A stretch of 64,000 nt of DNA from Deltaproteobacteria bacterium HGW-Deltaproteobacteria-12 (GTDB lineage: Bacteria; Desulfobacterota; Syntrophia; Syntrophales; Smithellaceae), in the NCBI GenBank assembly GCA_002840565.1, contig PHBK01000007.1, positions 57,348 through 121,347 of the forward strand, read 5' to 3'. Shown here piece after piece: positions 9,982 through 18,896 of this stretch. Each line of letters begins with the position of its first letter. Position 1 is the stretch's first letter. The position numbers and the translations under genes are program-made. Under the pieces are notes generated by a model. The model was not told the origin of the DNA and made no database searches. It saw only the letters and a list, made by a program, of their open reading frames with translations.

Positions 9982-11031
9982 ATGAAGATCTTGAAGCGGA
10001 TTCTTTTAGGTATTGCCATCCTGGTTCTCAGTGCAGGCATTTACCTTTTGGCTGTCGCTTTACTCCCCGGTCTGGACGTTCCTGAGCAGCCTTTGGAAAA
10101 AACAGTTCCGTCAATTAACTCACCTCAGAGTCCGCCTGTCGGCAGAAAGGATGTGTCCTTCCGCGTCCAGGGAACTGAGCTTGCCGCCTGGTTGTACCTG
10201 CCCCGTGGTTTCTCTGAACCCCGGCCCTGCATCGTGATGGCTTCGGGTCTGGGGGGCACCAAAAACATGGGACTGCATGAGTATGCGCTTCGTTTTCAGG
10301 AAGCCGGCTTCGCGGTACTCGTTTTCGACTACCGGTATTTCGGCGCAAGCAAGGGTGAACCGCGCCAGTTGATATGGATACCTGATCAGTTGGAAGACTG
10401 GATTGCGGCAATTGAGTACGCCCGGAGCCTCGAATCCATCGATCCGGCGCGGATCGCCTTATGGGGCACTTCCCTGAGCGGCGGGCACGCCTTAACAATA
10501 GCCGCGAGAGACAATAGGATTGTTTGTCTAACGGCTCAGTGTCCCGGCGTCGACGGCCGCTCATCCGCCGAAAAGGCATTTGAAACCCAGCCCATTGGAT
10601 ACAACCTCCGCATGCTCATGCACGGACAGCGTGATCTCGTCAGATCATGGCTCGGTCTTTCCCCTCATAAGATACCCATCGTGGGAAAGCCAGGGAGCAT
10701 CGCGTTGATGACGGCCGCAAACGCATATGACGCATTTGTGGAACTAGCGCCGGATGGCTTCGTTAATGAGGCCTGTGCCCGGATCATTGTACGGGGAGAC
10801 AAATATCGGCCAGTCAAGTATGCCCGCGATGTCCGTTGTCCGGTACTTCTGCAATTATGCCAGAAGGACGAGTTGGTCTCCGTCGAGAGCATTGAGGAAA
10901 CAGGGAAGATTCTGGGACAGCTCGCGGAAATCAAACGGTACCCCATCGGACACTTCGATGTCTATTACGGAAAAAACCGGGAAACCGGCATCAATGATCA
11001 GATCGAGTTCTACAGAAAACATCTCCGATAA
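9982..11031 (+). CDS. Alpha/beta hydrolase with N-terminal membrane anchor
   Basis: A 349-aa hydrolase. Residues 5-28 are a hydrophobic signal or anchor segment. The hydrolase fold has nucleophile Ser164 in WGTSLSGGH, acid Asp in CQKDELVS and His in IGHFDVYYG near the end. ATG 9982 was chosen over the in-frame TTG at 9970 because gaggagg at 9972-9978 sits just before it. The family includes dienelactone-hydrolase-like and peptidase-like esterases; the substrate is unknown. It forms a likely transcript with the SCP2-like gene 22 bases downstream. Confidence 0.85.
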   Translation: MKILKRILLGIAILVLSAGIYLLAVALLPGLDVPEQPLEKTVPSINSPQSPPVGRKDVSFRVQGTELAAWLYLPRGFSEPRPCIVMASGLGGTKNMGLHEYALRFQEAGFAVLVFDYRYFGASKGEPRQLIWIPDQLEDWIAAIEYARSLESIDPARIALWGTSLSGGHALTIAARDNRIVCLTAQCPGVDGRSSAEKAFETQPIGYNLRMLMHGQRDLVRSWLGLSPHKIPIVGKPGSIALMTAANAYDAFVELAPDGFVNEACARIIVRGDKYRPVKYARDVRCPVLLQLCQKDELVSVESIEETGKILGQLAEIKRYPIGHFDVYYGKNRETGINDQIEFYRKHLR

Positions 11032-11053
11032 ATGGAGAAAAAGGGGGGGAATT

Positions 11054-11407
11054 ATGGGTTTTTCGCTGCTGGTTGCTCTGCTGGCCTTAAAATTCAAAAA
11101 GGCGTCCAAGACAAACAAGAGCTTCAAAAAATTTTTAATGGGCCATGAATGCAGAGTCGTCATCAAAACAAAAGATGGCAAACGCGGGAAAAGATTCATC
11201 TTTAAAGACGGTAAATTTTCCTCGGACACTGTACTGAATGAATATGATGCGGCGATGGTCTGGAGCGATGCCCGGGCCGGGTTTAAAGGTTTGAGGACTG
11301 GAGAAGAAGGCATCAAGCACGCACTCCAGAATCATCTGGTCGGGATTGACGGCGAGGTACATTCTTTTACCTGGTTTGGCGCCGCCATCAAATTTGTTAC
11401 GACGTAG
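11054..11407 (+). CDS. Small SCP2-like protein (lipid-binding fold, tentative)
   Basis: A 117-aa protein with a hydrophobic N-terminus (MGFSLLVALLAL) and a domain whose layout (FKDGKFSSD, then AMVWSD, then the GFKGLRTG helix) resembles sterol-carrier-protein-2 type modules, though similarity is weak by eye. The start is preceded by a G-run Shine-Dalgarno (ggggggga). It is placed between a hydrolase and an alcohol dehydrogenase, so it could bind a hydrophobic substrate. It could also be an unrelated small anchored protein. Confidence 0.7.
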   Translation: MGFSLLVALLALKFKKASKTNKSFKKFLMGHECRVVIKTKDGKRGKRFIFKDGKFSSDTVLNEYDAAMVWSDARAGFKGLRTGEEGIKHALQNHLVGIDGEVHSFTWFGAAIKFVTT

Positions 11408-11504
11408 CAATATCGAATTATCGGTGCATGTTTTAGAAGCTGCTGACAAAATGTGGCAAACGCTGCTGAGCTCTACCGCCACTATCAACGGTTAAGGAGA
11501 GAAT

Positions 11505-12800
11505 ATGAGCTACTGGTCACACGAATATTTACTGAGAAACTGGGGTGGCCCCATGGTACAGGCCGAGTTTTTAAAAGAAGCCCAGAGACCTTTTTTTGTC
11601 CCGCGAATCTTTTCCGGTCTCAATCTGTTTCTTGATAAGGCCGGCCTGCTGCCCGACGCGGTCGATTTAGTGGCTAAAGAATGTAAAACAAAAAAAGCTT
11701 TTATTGTAACCGACGATTACGCGGTGCGTTTTGCCCCGAAAGTAATGAGTCCCTATGAAAAAAGGCATGGCATTAAATTTGAAATCTGGGACAAAGCCAG
11801 ACCTGACGCTCCAATTGATACCGTTATGGAATGCGCCCGCAAGATGCGGGAGTTCGGTCCTGACCTTATTTTTGCTATTGGCGGTGGTTCTTCAATGGAT
11901 ACCGCTAAGGGAGCATGGCTTTTATATGAACATCCGGAGGCAAATATTGAAATTCTAAGTCCGCTGATGCCCCTGAATCTGCGGAATAAAGCCAGGCTGG
12001 TGGCCATTCCGACAACAAGCGGAACCGGTTCCGAGGTTTCCGGTGTTGCCGTCATCTCTTTTCCTGACGGTGTAAAGCTCGGTGTGGGCGGTGCATTGCC
12101 GGAATTCGTTCCCGATTTTGCCCTGCTTGATCCGACGCTGACTGTCGGGATGCCCCCGCAACTAACAGCAGGAACAGGCGGCGATGCTTTAGCTCATGCC
12201 GTTGACGGTTTTATGGCCCCCAGAGCAGATGAATTGAATCAGGCCATAGCTCTGAAAGCTATTAAGATGGTCTTTGAATGGCTGCCCAGGGCTTATCAGA
12301 ACGGCCATGACCTCATGCCCCGAATCAAGATGCAGCAGGCGGCGATGATGGCGGGGATGCCCCTTTCCAACGCCGGTTCAGGAATTTCGCATGCTCTCGG
12401 GCATACTATCGGTGGTTTATTCCACATTCATCACGGCGCCATGGTACTGCTGTTTCTTCCCTATGAACTTCAGGTTTATTCCAAAGCAACAGACCGATAT
12501 CTGGAAATATGCGATGCGCTGGGCGTCCGGGAGCAAAGCTCCTCTGTGCAGAGCCTTGCCAATCTCATTGCCAAAATCCGCGGCCTTATGTCGGAGCTGA
12601 ATCTCCCCCTTGGTCTGAAAGATGCCGGCGTTTCCCGGCATGATTTTGATAAAAAAATTGATTTTATCCTGGATCAGACGCCGACAGATCCAGCCTTTTA
12701 TTTTGGCTGGTTTGATCTGAACAGAGAGCAGTTGATGGATGTGTTTTTGTGTGCCTATGAAGGCAAATTGCTGGATATGAAATCAGAAATATGGAGGTGA
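11505..12800 (+). CDS. Iron-containing alcohol dehydrogenase
   Basis: NAD(P)-dependent group III alcohol dehydrogenase of 431 aa. The cofactor motif is GGGSSMDTAK (126-135); metal ligands match Asp227 and His231 (GGDALAHAVDG), His296 (ISHALGH) and His310 (FHIHHG). Upstream ggaga precedes the ATG. The stop lies 5 bases before the start of the aldehyde oxidoreductase gene, so the pair probably interconverts alcohol, aldehyde and acid. The substrate chain length cannot be read from the sequence. Confidence 0.94.
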   Translation: MSYWSHEYLLRNWGGPMVQAEFLKEAQRPFFVPRIFSGLNLFLDKAGLLPDAVDLVAKECKTKKAFIVTDDYAVRFAPKVMSPYEKRHGIKFEIWDKARPDAPIDTVMECARKMREFGPDLIFAIGGGSSMDTAKGAWLLYEHPEANIEILSPLMPLNLRNKARLVAIPTTSGTGSEVSGVAVISFPDGVKLGVGGALPEFVPDFALLDPTLTVGMPPQLTAGTGGDALAHAVDGFMAPRADELNQAIALKAIKMVFEWLPRAYQNGHDLMPRIKMQQAAMMAGMPLSNAGSGISHALGHTIGGLFHIHHGAMVLLFLPYELQVYSKATDRYLEICDALGVREQSSSVQSLANLIAKIRGLMSELNLPLGLKDAGVSRHDFDKKIDFILDQTPTDPAFYFGWFDLNREQLMDVFLCAYEGKLLDMKSEIWR

Positions 12801-12805
12801 TCCTG

Positions 12806-14641
12806 ATGAAAGGGTATTTTGGTAAATTCCTGAAGGTGGATCTGACCAGCAGGAAAATTGAAAATTTCCCCATAAGTGACGATGATCTGGCACTGTATGT
12901 CGGCGGATCGACATTGGCCGCTAAAATTATATATGATTATGTAAAACCGGGGATGGACCCGCTGGCCCCGGAAAACCCGCTGGTCTTTGCCGCCGGACCT
13001 TTTACGGGATCCAACATCCCTATGGTCAGCCGGGCTGCGGTCTGCGGCATAGCTCCGGGCAGCGGCCTCTGGGGTGAGGCGACAACAGGGGGAAGCTTTC
13101 CCTCCCGCCTCAAGGGCATCGGGTCTGACGGAATACTGATCACGGGCAGAGCGGATAAACCGGTCTATTTATTGATTAAAGCGGAAAATGCGGAGATTAA
13201 AGACGCTGCTCATCTCTGGGGCAAGGATACCTATGAAACGCAGGAACTTATCGACAAGGAAGTCGGTGAAAAAGCTTCCATTGCCTGCATCGGCAGGGGT
13301 GGAGAAAGATTGATCAACTACGCCGGCATCGTGAACGATGAAGGCAGGGCTGCGGGTAGATGCGGTCTGGGAGCGCTCATGGGTTCGAAGAATCTCAAAG
13401 CCGTCGTCGTATCCGGAAATGCGAAGGCCGGATTTGCCGACGCTGAAAAACTGAAGGCCCTGGTCGATGAAACCCGCAATTGTATCAGCAGTTACCCGAA
13501 TACCAACGCCTACAAACTCTACGGGACGAACATGTATATTGACCTGGGCATGCGCCTGGGAGATGTGCCGACCAAATATTTTACCAAAAGCATTTTCCCT
13601 GTAGAAAAGCTGCACGGTCCGGCCTTCAGAACACGCTACAGTATGACGAACTATGCATGTATGGGCTGTCCGATCGGCTGCGGCCGGGTTATCAAAGATT
13701 TCAGCACGGATATCAAAAAGGTCGATGGGCCGGAATATGAAACCGTGGCGGCTTTCGGGCCGCTATGCATGAACTTTGACATTGATAATGTGGTCAAGGC
13801 CAATCATTTCTGTAATGTCCACGGGATCGATACAATGTCCGCCGGTGTATGCATCGCTTTTGCGATGTATTTGTATGAGAAGGGAATTCTTACCAAAGAG
13901 AAAGCCGGGATGGAAATCCACTGGGGAGATGCCGGTGTCATCCTGAAGCTGCTCGACATGATAATTCAACAGGAAGGCATTGGAGTTATTTTATCAAAAG
14001 GCGTCAAAGAGATGGCCAAAGAGTTCGGGGCGGACCCGGAAGATGCCGCTCATGTAAAAGGGCTGGAATTTCCGATGCATGATTCGCGGGCCTACCAGGG
14101 CGCGGCGCTTTCCTATGCTGTCGGTCCCCGGGGCGCCTGTCATTTGAAAGGCAGTTTCTACAACCTGGACGCCCCGGGAAATGAAACCGGCCTGGAGCTG
14201 GGGATAACTTTTTCGGACAAAAACAATCCCGCGCAAAAAGGCGCTTTGACCGCGAAGATGCTGCAGTTTTGCGAGATCTACAACAGTTTCACCCTGTGCC
14301 AATTTTCACCCATGCCGGCCCCGCTGATTGCTCAGACCCTTGCCGCTATCACCGGCAATCAATGCAGCACCATGGATTTGCTCACGTTCGGTGAACGCTC
14401 CCTTAATCTGAAGAGAGCCGTCAATAATAAGCTGGGCATCACCAGAAAAGATGACCGGCTGCCGAGGATTGTGCGTCAGGCCCTGAAGGAAGGAGCGACG
14501 GCGGGAATAGAGCCAAATATGGATTTGATGTTGAAGGAATTTTATGAAGTCAGCAACTGGGACTGGGAAACGGGCAAGCCGGCAAAGGAAAAACTCATTG
14601 AGCTGGGTCTCAACCAGGCGGCAAAAGATCTGTGGGGATAG
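12806..14641 (+). CDS. Aldehyde:ferredoxin oxidoreductase (tungstopterin enzyme)
   Basis: Oxidises aldehydes to acids with ferredoxin, or reduces acids in syntrophic settings. It is 611 aa. The N-terminal domain has the family pattern GPFTGSNIP and TTGGSFPSRLKGIG for the bis-pterin tungsten site. [4Fe-4S] ligands are Cys285, Cys288 and Cys292 (YACMGCPIGC), with a later Cys in TLCQFS as the likely fourth. Start ATG 12806 was chosen because ggaggtga (12793-12800) precedes it by 5 bases. It is coupled to the alcohol dehydrogenase upstream. Confidence 0.95.
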   Translation: MKGYFGKFLKVDLTSRKIENFPISDDDLALYVGGSTLAAKIIYDYVKPGMDPLAPENPLVFAAGPFTGSNIPMVSRAAVCGIAPGSGLWGEATTGGSFPSRLKGIGSDGILITGRADKPVYLLIKAENAEIKDAAHLWGKDTYETQELIDKEVGEKASIACIGRGGERLINYAGIVNDEGRAAGRCGLGALMGSKNLKAVVVSGNAKAGFADAEKLKALVDETRNCISSYPNTNAYKLYGTNMYIDLGMRLGDVPTKYFTKSIFPVEKLHGPAFRTRYSMTNYACMGCPIGCGRVIKDFSTDIKKVDGPEYETVAAFGPLCMNFDIDNVVKANHFCNVHGIDTMSAGVCIAFAMYLYEKGILTKEKAGMEIHWGDAGVILKLLDMIIQQEGIGVILSKGVKEMAKEFGADPEDAAHVKGLEFPMHDSRAYQGAALSYAVGPRGACHLKGSFYNLDAPGNETGLELGITFSDKNNPAQKGALTAKMLQFCEIYNSFTLCQFSPMPAPLIAQTLAAITGNQCSTMDLLTFGERSLNLKRAVNNKLGITRKDDRLPRIVRQALKEGATAGIEPNMDLMLKEFYEVSNWDWETGKPAKEKLIELGLNQAAKDLWG

Positions 14642-14660
14642 CAGAAATTAGTAATAAAAA

Positions 14661-14675
14661 GACATTTCCCGGATT
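14661..14675 (+). repeat. 15-bp repeat, left copy (gacatttcccggatt)
   Basis: Identical to 19657-19671. Each copy lies to the left of one copy of the 96-bp direct repeat, at 142 and 79 bases respectively, so it may be part of the same decayed duplication. Confidence 0.5.
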
Positions 14676-14798
14676 GGAAAATCAAGTCCGGCGGGTGTGA
14701 TCCGCACGGCCGAGTTTTTTACTGTTCGCGAGGGCAGGATTGCCGAGATTCGTTTGGTGTTCGATGCCACAGAGCTGCGCAAGCTCATGCAGCCATGA
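14676..14798 (+). pseudogene. C-terminal remnant of a SnoaL/NTF2-like protein
   Basis: One frame encodes VIRTAEFFTVREGRIAEIRL followed by VFDATELRKLMQP and a stop. This looks like the last two strands of a SnoaL-like/ketosteroid-isomerase-fold protein. There is no start or N-terminal half; the frame closes upstream at 14655-14657. It lies between the aldehyde oxidoreductase gene and the left direct repeat of the island, so it may mark older rearrangement at this junction. Confidence 0.5.
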
Positions 14799-14817
14799 TT
14801 GATCAGGAAAAGGAATA

Positions 14818-14913
14818 TCAGGGCTTTTCAAAGTGATGATAATCTTTGGGCTGCTCGAAATTACACCCCCAGTGCCAGCCGCGCTCTAAGAATACCCGGA
14901 CAACAGGGTGATC
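14818..14913 (-). repeat. 96-bp direct repeat, left copy: displaced 3' end of the M15 peptidase gene
   Basis: Matches 19751-19846 at 93 of 96 bases in the same orientation. On the minus strand it encodes the peptidase C-terminus from DHPVV through FLERGWHWG and NFEQPKDYHHFEKP to the stop. Beyond 14913 similarity to the peptidase gene ends abruptly. This is the picture expected when an element enters the 3' end of a gene and brings a replacement end. Confidence 0.85.
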
Positions 14914-15127
14914 GCTGTAAGCATAGTAAAAAATATTCTGCCGGGGGGCGGTTTGCTGCCTTGGAGCTGAAAAACATCTATGATTGATATTTAGTTGATA
15001 AGTGAATTGCGTCCATTCATTTGCTTTCTTTGACAAAACGAATATCGTTATTGCCAGTTCCTAAAGAACCGACTTTCAAATAATAAACATTCCAAAAATT
15101 ATTAAGAAACAATTAAGAAATAATGAA

Positions 15128-15155
15128 TTGACAAAATTTATTTTTTGTTTAAAAT
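15128..15155 (+). promoter_or_regulatory. Promoter of the lexA-like/methylase/nuclease operon
   Basis: TTGACA at 15128-15133, 16-base spacer, TAAAAT at 15150-15155. The tandem operator-like repeats begin 10 bases downstream, around the expected transcription start, where a repressor would block initiation. Confidence 0.6.
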
Positions 15156-15165
15156 ACTGCACATA

Positions 15166-15195
15166 ATAACAGTGTTTATTATAACAGTTCTTATT
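15166..15195 (+). promoter_or_regulatory. Tandem 15-bp operator-like repeats before the LexA-like gene
   Basis: ATAACAGTGTTTATT (15166-15180) and ATAACAGTTCTTATT (15181-15195) are contiguous and differ at two positions. They sit between the promoter and the repressor start at 15217. They are likely binding sites for the LexA-like protein, giving autoregulation of the whole operon. They do not match the E. coli or Bacillus SOS-box consensus. Confidence 0.6.
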
Positions 15196-15216
15196 CAAGC
15201 TTCTTGAAAGGCTATC

Positions 15217-15858
15217 ATGAAGAGTCTGACAGACAAGCAATCCAAAATTATTGATTTTATAAGTGCATGCCAGAAAAAAAATGGTTACCCGCCAACGCAG
15301 GCTGAAATTTGTGATCATTTCGGGTATGGCAGCCTTAATGCTGTGCGAAGTCATCTTGTACTGATCGAAAAAAAAGGCTATATAAAGTTGGACAATGGGA
15401 AAGCGCGTGGAATGAATATAAAATTATCATCGTCACTGCTTACCCGGCAACAAAAAAGCTCTATCCCTTTACTTGGAAGCATAGCAGCAGGCGTCCCAAT
15501 CTGGGCTGAACAAAATTTTGAAGAACATTTACCACTACCGCCTGCTCTATTTGGTGGTGGTCAGCTTTTTGCGCTCCATGTCCGTGGGGACAGCATGACA
15601 GGTGCCGGTATCAAAAACGGTGATATTGCTATTATCCAGCGGCGGGATTGTGTTGATAATGGGGAAATAGCCGCTGTTCTTGTTGAGCAAGAAGCAACAT
15701 TGAAACGCGTTTATCTATCATCTAAGTCCATAGTGCTTAAGTCAGAAAATCATGATTTTAAGGACATTAAGTATGATAAGGGAAAGATTGACCATGTTTA
15801 TATTCTTGGACTCTACCGGGGAATTGTCAGAACTTTGAATAATCGGTGTGACTCATGA
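15217..15858 (+). CDS. LexA-like repressor with self-cleaving peptidase domain
   Basis: 213 aa. The N-terminal winged-HTH of LexA type starts LTDKQSKIIDFI and contains PPTQAEICDHFGY. The S24 peptidase domain carries the scissile Ala91-Gly92 (SIAAGVPI), Ser126 (RGDSMTGAG) and Lys163 (ATLKRVY). All elements for RecA-stimulated autocleavage are present, so the downstream genes may be induced by DNA damage. ATGA overlap with the methylase gene indicates translational coupling. It may be a local regulator of the module rather than the chromosomal SOS LexA, since no SOS genes surround it. Confidence 0.9.
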   Translation: MKSLTDKQSKIIDFISACQKKNGYPPTQAEICDHFGYGSLNAVRSHLVLIEKKGYIKLDNGKARGMNIKLSSSLLTRQQKSSIPLLGSIAAGVPIWAEQNFEEHLPLPPALFGGGQLFALHVRGDSMTGAGIKNGDIAIIQRRDCVDNGEIAAVLVEQEATLKRVYLSSKSIVLKSENHDFKDIKYDKGKIDHVYILGLYRGIVRTLNNRCDS

Positions 15859-18800
15859 ATGTTGTTAATACAATCAAAGCTTTTGGATGTTACGATGTTG
15901 TGCAACTCGATGGTGAACCAACACCCAGGCATTTAGACTACCTTGATCTGTTGAAGGCTTCTAACAATGGAGGTCTAAAGGTTGATGCCGTCGCCGAATT
16001 CCAAGCCAGACCTCTCCTTTACATTGTATCGGAAAATCAGTTACAAAGTTTTGATAATTACAAAATTGTGAATCTACAGCGCCTTCTGGCTAACAGAGGG
16101 GAAAATGCATATCTCGGAATCGTCAGTCCCGGCGAATTGAATGTTTATCCAATAAACTTGGACCGTTCCGTTTTGGCCAAGGGATACAAAGAGTCAATCA
16201 AACAAGAGTCTCCCGAAGCACCTCTATTTTTTCAGCGTGTCGCAGATGGTACTTTTACAATAGCTGGACAACCTGAAGATTCGGATTATGTATTCACGAC
16301 AATCCTTGACTTGATGAGCCGCTCATCAGAAAAACTTATTAAAGCAGGCATCAAACCATTGGATGTACTTTCATTTCTCGGTCGCGCTTTGTTCTTTCGT
16401 TTCCTCTGGGACCGTAAAATAGTCCAGCAGAGTGATCTAAGCTCGATCTCTCCACAAGCAACCTCACATAGTGACTGCTTCTGCAATGTTGCTAATTCCG
16501 TAGCAACATGCCACTGGCTTGATGAAACTTTCAACGGCGATTTACTTCCACTCTCCGGTAAGTATAATGAAGTATTTAGACATGCAAATAAACAGACGGA
16601 CGGTAAAATATTTAACCATCTACAAGCTATTCTAAAAGGATGGAAGAATGCGGGCAATCATGTGTTTCAAGTTCAGATCGATTGGGGTGATCTCGACTTT
16701 GCCCATATACCTATCGGTGTACTAAGTCAGGTTTATGAAAATTTCAGTAAGATTTGGGATGCGCAACAGAAACAGACAAGTGCGTTCTACACGCCTAAGA
16801 ACATAGCACGCTATCTCGTTGACGATGCCTTTGAAGGCATCACAACCAAGAAAGATGCACAGATTCTTGACCCAAGTTGCGGAGCCGGGATTTTTCTTAT
16901 ACTGACGTTCAGGAAGCTTGTTGCAGCACGCTGGGAACACGACGAAAAAAGACCGAACACTAAGACAATCCAGTCCATCCTCTATGATCAACTATGTGGT
17001 TTCGATGTGAGTGAGTCCGCCCTGCGCTTGGCAGCATTGTCATTGTATGTTACGGCCATAGAACTAAATGGCTCGCCGCGGCCACCTAAAAGCCTAAAGT
17101 TTCCTAAACCTCTTCAGGGCGTAGTGCTTCATAACCACCGACGACCTGAAGAACAAGAGACCAAGGGATTTGTATTAGGCAGCTTGCGTCCTGATCTCTC
17201 TAAGGAATTCAATGGCCGTTTTGATATGGTCATAGGTAATCCACCTTGGAGTCGTCTGCGAGGTGAAACGGAAGAGGAGAAGATAGAAAATGAAGTCATT
17301 AATGACGAATTCACTAAATTGACACGTCAGATAATGACAGAACGAGGACTTGCAGATAGCGCCAAGAAATATCGTAATCCTGACAACAACCCAGACCTGC
17401 CGTTTTTATGGAGATCTACTCAATGGGCAAAACCGGATGGCATTATCGCCATGGCGTTACCTGGAAGGATATTTCTCAAGCAGACACTTGCAGGCACCCG
17501 TGCTTTTAATGCTGTAATGCGGGGTTTCGAAATTACGGGAATATTGAATGGTTCAAACCTCTCGGACACCGAGGTCTGGCATGGCATGAATCAGCCTTTC
17601 ATACTCTTCTTTGCTCGTAATCGCGTACCTGCCGCCAATCATCATTTTCACTTTGTTACGCCCCATTTTGAAAAGCACCTGAATGACAAAGGTCGCCTCC
17701 GCATTGATTATCAGTCTGCCCAACCAGTAGATTCCGACAAGGTCACAGAGGATTCTTGGCTTTTGAAAACGCTGGCGGTGGGCACTTCTCTTGATGTGGA
17801 AGTGGTTCGCAAACTTAATGCGTTGGGATGGCCTACTGTCAAGTCGTACTGGAAAAGCCATGGGCTATATTCTGGAAGAGGATATGACTTATCTCCCAAA
17901 CAGCGTCAGTATAACGCAGGATTCATGCGCAAATTGCCAGATTTTTCCCCACCTTCCAATGATGAGTTTTTGGTTGATACTGCTTTGCTATATAAATTCC
18001 CATACACAACTGCTCTCAGGCCACGAGATTCCAAACTATATGCTCCTCCACTGCTTATTGTGCCGGAATCACCGGGCAATTCTTTATTTTCACCCAAATC
18101 ATGGATAGTGCGAAAATCGGTTGTCTTCAGTAAAAGTTATTACGGTTTTTCTGCCCATGGTAGCAAGGAGGCGGATTTGGTCATATCACTCCTTCATCTT
18201 ATTACTCATTCTGACCTATTCAGATATCACGTGTTGATGAGTAGCTCACGGATGGCTGCGGAAAGAAGGACTTTTTTAAAGGAGACCATTGAGGACTTTC
18301 CATTCCCAGTTATTGATCTTTTTTCATCGAAACAACGCCAACAAGCAGTATATCTATCAACTCAACTTGAGACTTTATCCAACAAGCCCTTGAAGGAAAT
18401 CAACGATTTCATTTTTGATCTATACAGATTGGATGAATACGATTGTCAGGTTGTGAAAGATACGCTGGAAGTAGCCCCGCCATACAAAGAGGCACGTGAT
18501 CGCGCCAATAGTATGCCAGAAAAAAATGATCGCAATATCTTCTATGCTGAGCTTCAAAGATTGTTCGCTCCATCTTTTAGCATAACAAATGAAACAATTT
18601 CCGTTGAGGAGATTAAGATTACAGCTCAGGATATTAACGTGCCATGGTATTTTTTTACGGTTTTTTCGCCCTCTACTTCCGTAAATCAGACACAAGCGGA
18701 ACAGAAAAAATTGATTTCTCAAATCACTAAAGAAGCGAACAAAACAGGCTGCAGTAGAGTTATTGTTAACGGAGTGAACCATCTGCTTATTGGAATTATC

Positions 18801-18896
18801 GGGCAATATCGTTATTGGACATTAAGTCGTGCGCGGCTTTGCGCCCTCGATATTTTACGCCGTCACCTTAATGTATTCCTCATAGGGAGAAGCTGA
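15855..18896 (+). CDS. N6-adenine DNA methyltransferase, type IIG/Eco57I-like architecture
   Basis: 1013 aa. An N-terminal region (1-290) without recognisable catalytic residues includes LANRGENAYLGIV. The methylase core follows: TSAFYTPKNIARYL, SAM motif DPSCGAGIF starting at Asp339, and catalytic NPPW at 462-465. The C-terminal half (about 600-1000) is probably target recognition. No PD-(D/E)XK motif is apparent in the protein itself, and the nuclease candidate is the next gene, whose start overlaps this stop (TGATG). It probably modifies host DNA for a restriction or related defence system. Confidence 0.88.
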   Translation: MNVVNTIKAFGCYDVVQLDGEPTPRHLDYLDLLKASNNGGLKVDAVAEFQARPLLYIVSENQLQSFDNYKIVNLQRLLANRGENAYLGIVSPGELNVYPINLDRSVLAKGYKESIKQESPEAPLFFQRVADGTFTIAGQPEDSDYVFTTILDLMSRSSEKLIKAGIKPLDVLSFLGRALFFRFLWDRKIVQQSDLSSISPQATSHSDCFCNVANSVATCHWLDETFNGDLLPLSGKYNEVFRHANKQTDGKIFNHLQAILKGWKNAGNHVFQVQIDWGDLDFAHIPIGVLSQVYENFSKIWDAQQKQTSAFYTPKNIARYLVDDAFEGITTKKDAQILDPSCGAGIFLILTFRKLVAARWEHDEKRPNTKTIQSILYDQLCGFDVSESALRLAALSLYVTAIELNGSPRPPKSLKFPKPLQGVVLHNHRRPEEQETKGFVLGSLRPDLSKEFNGRFDMVIGNPPWSRLRGETEEEKIENEVINDEFTKLTRQIMTERGLADSAKKYRNPDNNPDLPFLWRSTQWAKPDGIIAMALPGRIFLKQTLAGTRAFNAVMRGFEITGILNGSNLSDTEVWHGMNQPFILFFARNRVPAANHHFHFVTPHFEKHLNDKGRLRIDYQSAQPVDSDKVTEDSWLLKTLAVGTSLDVEVVRKLNALGWPTVKSYWKSHGLYSGRGYDLSPKQRQYNAGFMRKLPDFSPPSNDEFLVDTALLYKFPYTTALRPRDSKLYAPPLLIVPESPGNSLFSPKSWIVRKSVVFSKSYYGFSAHGSKEADLVISLLHLITHSDLFRYHVLMSSSRMAAERRTFLKETIEDFPFPVIDLFSSKQRQQAVYLSTQLETLSNKPLKEINDFIFDLYRLDEYDCQVVKDTLEVAPPYKEARDRANSMPEKNDRNIFYAELQRLFAPSFSITNETISVEEIKITAQDINVPWYFFTVFSPSTSVNQTQAEQKKLISQITKEANKTGCSRVIVNGVNHLLIGIIGQYRYWTLSRARLCALDILRRHLNVFLIGRS

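Noticed and set aside
14818..15036. 72-codon minus frame ending like the M15 peptidase
   Set aside because: Not a gene: only the last 31 codons match the peptidase; the N-terminal part is unrelated island sequence.
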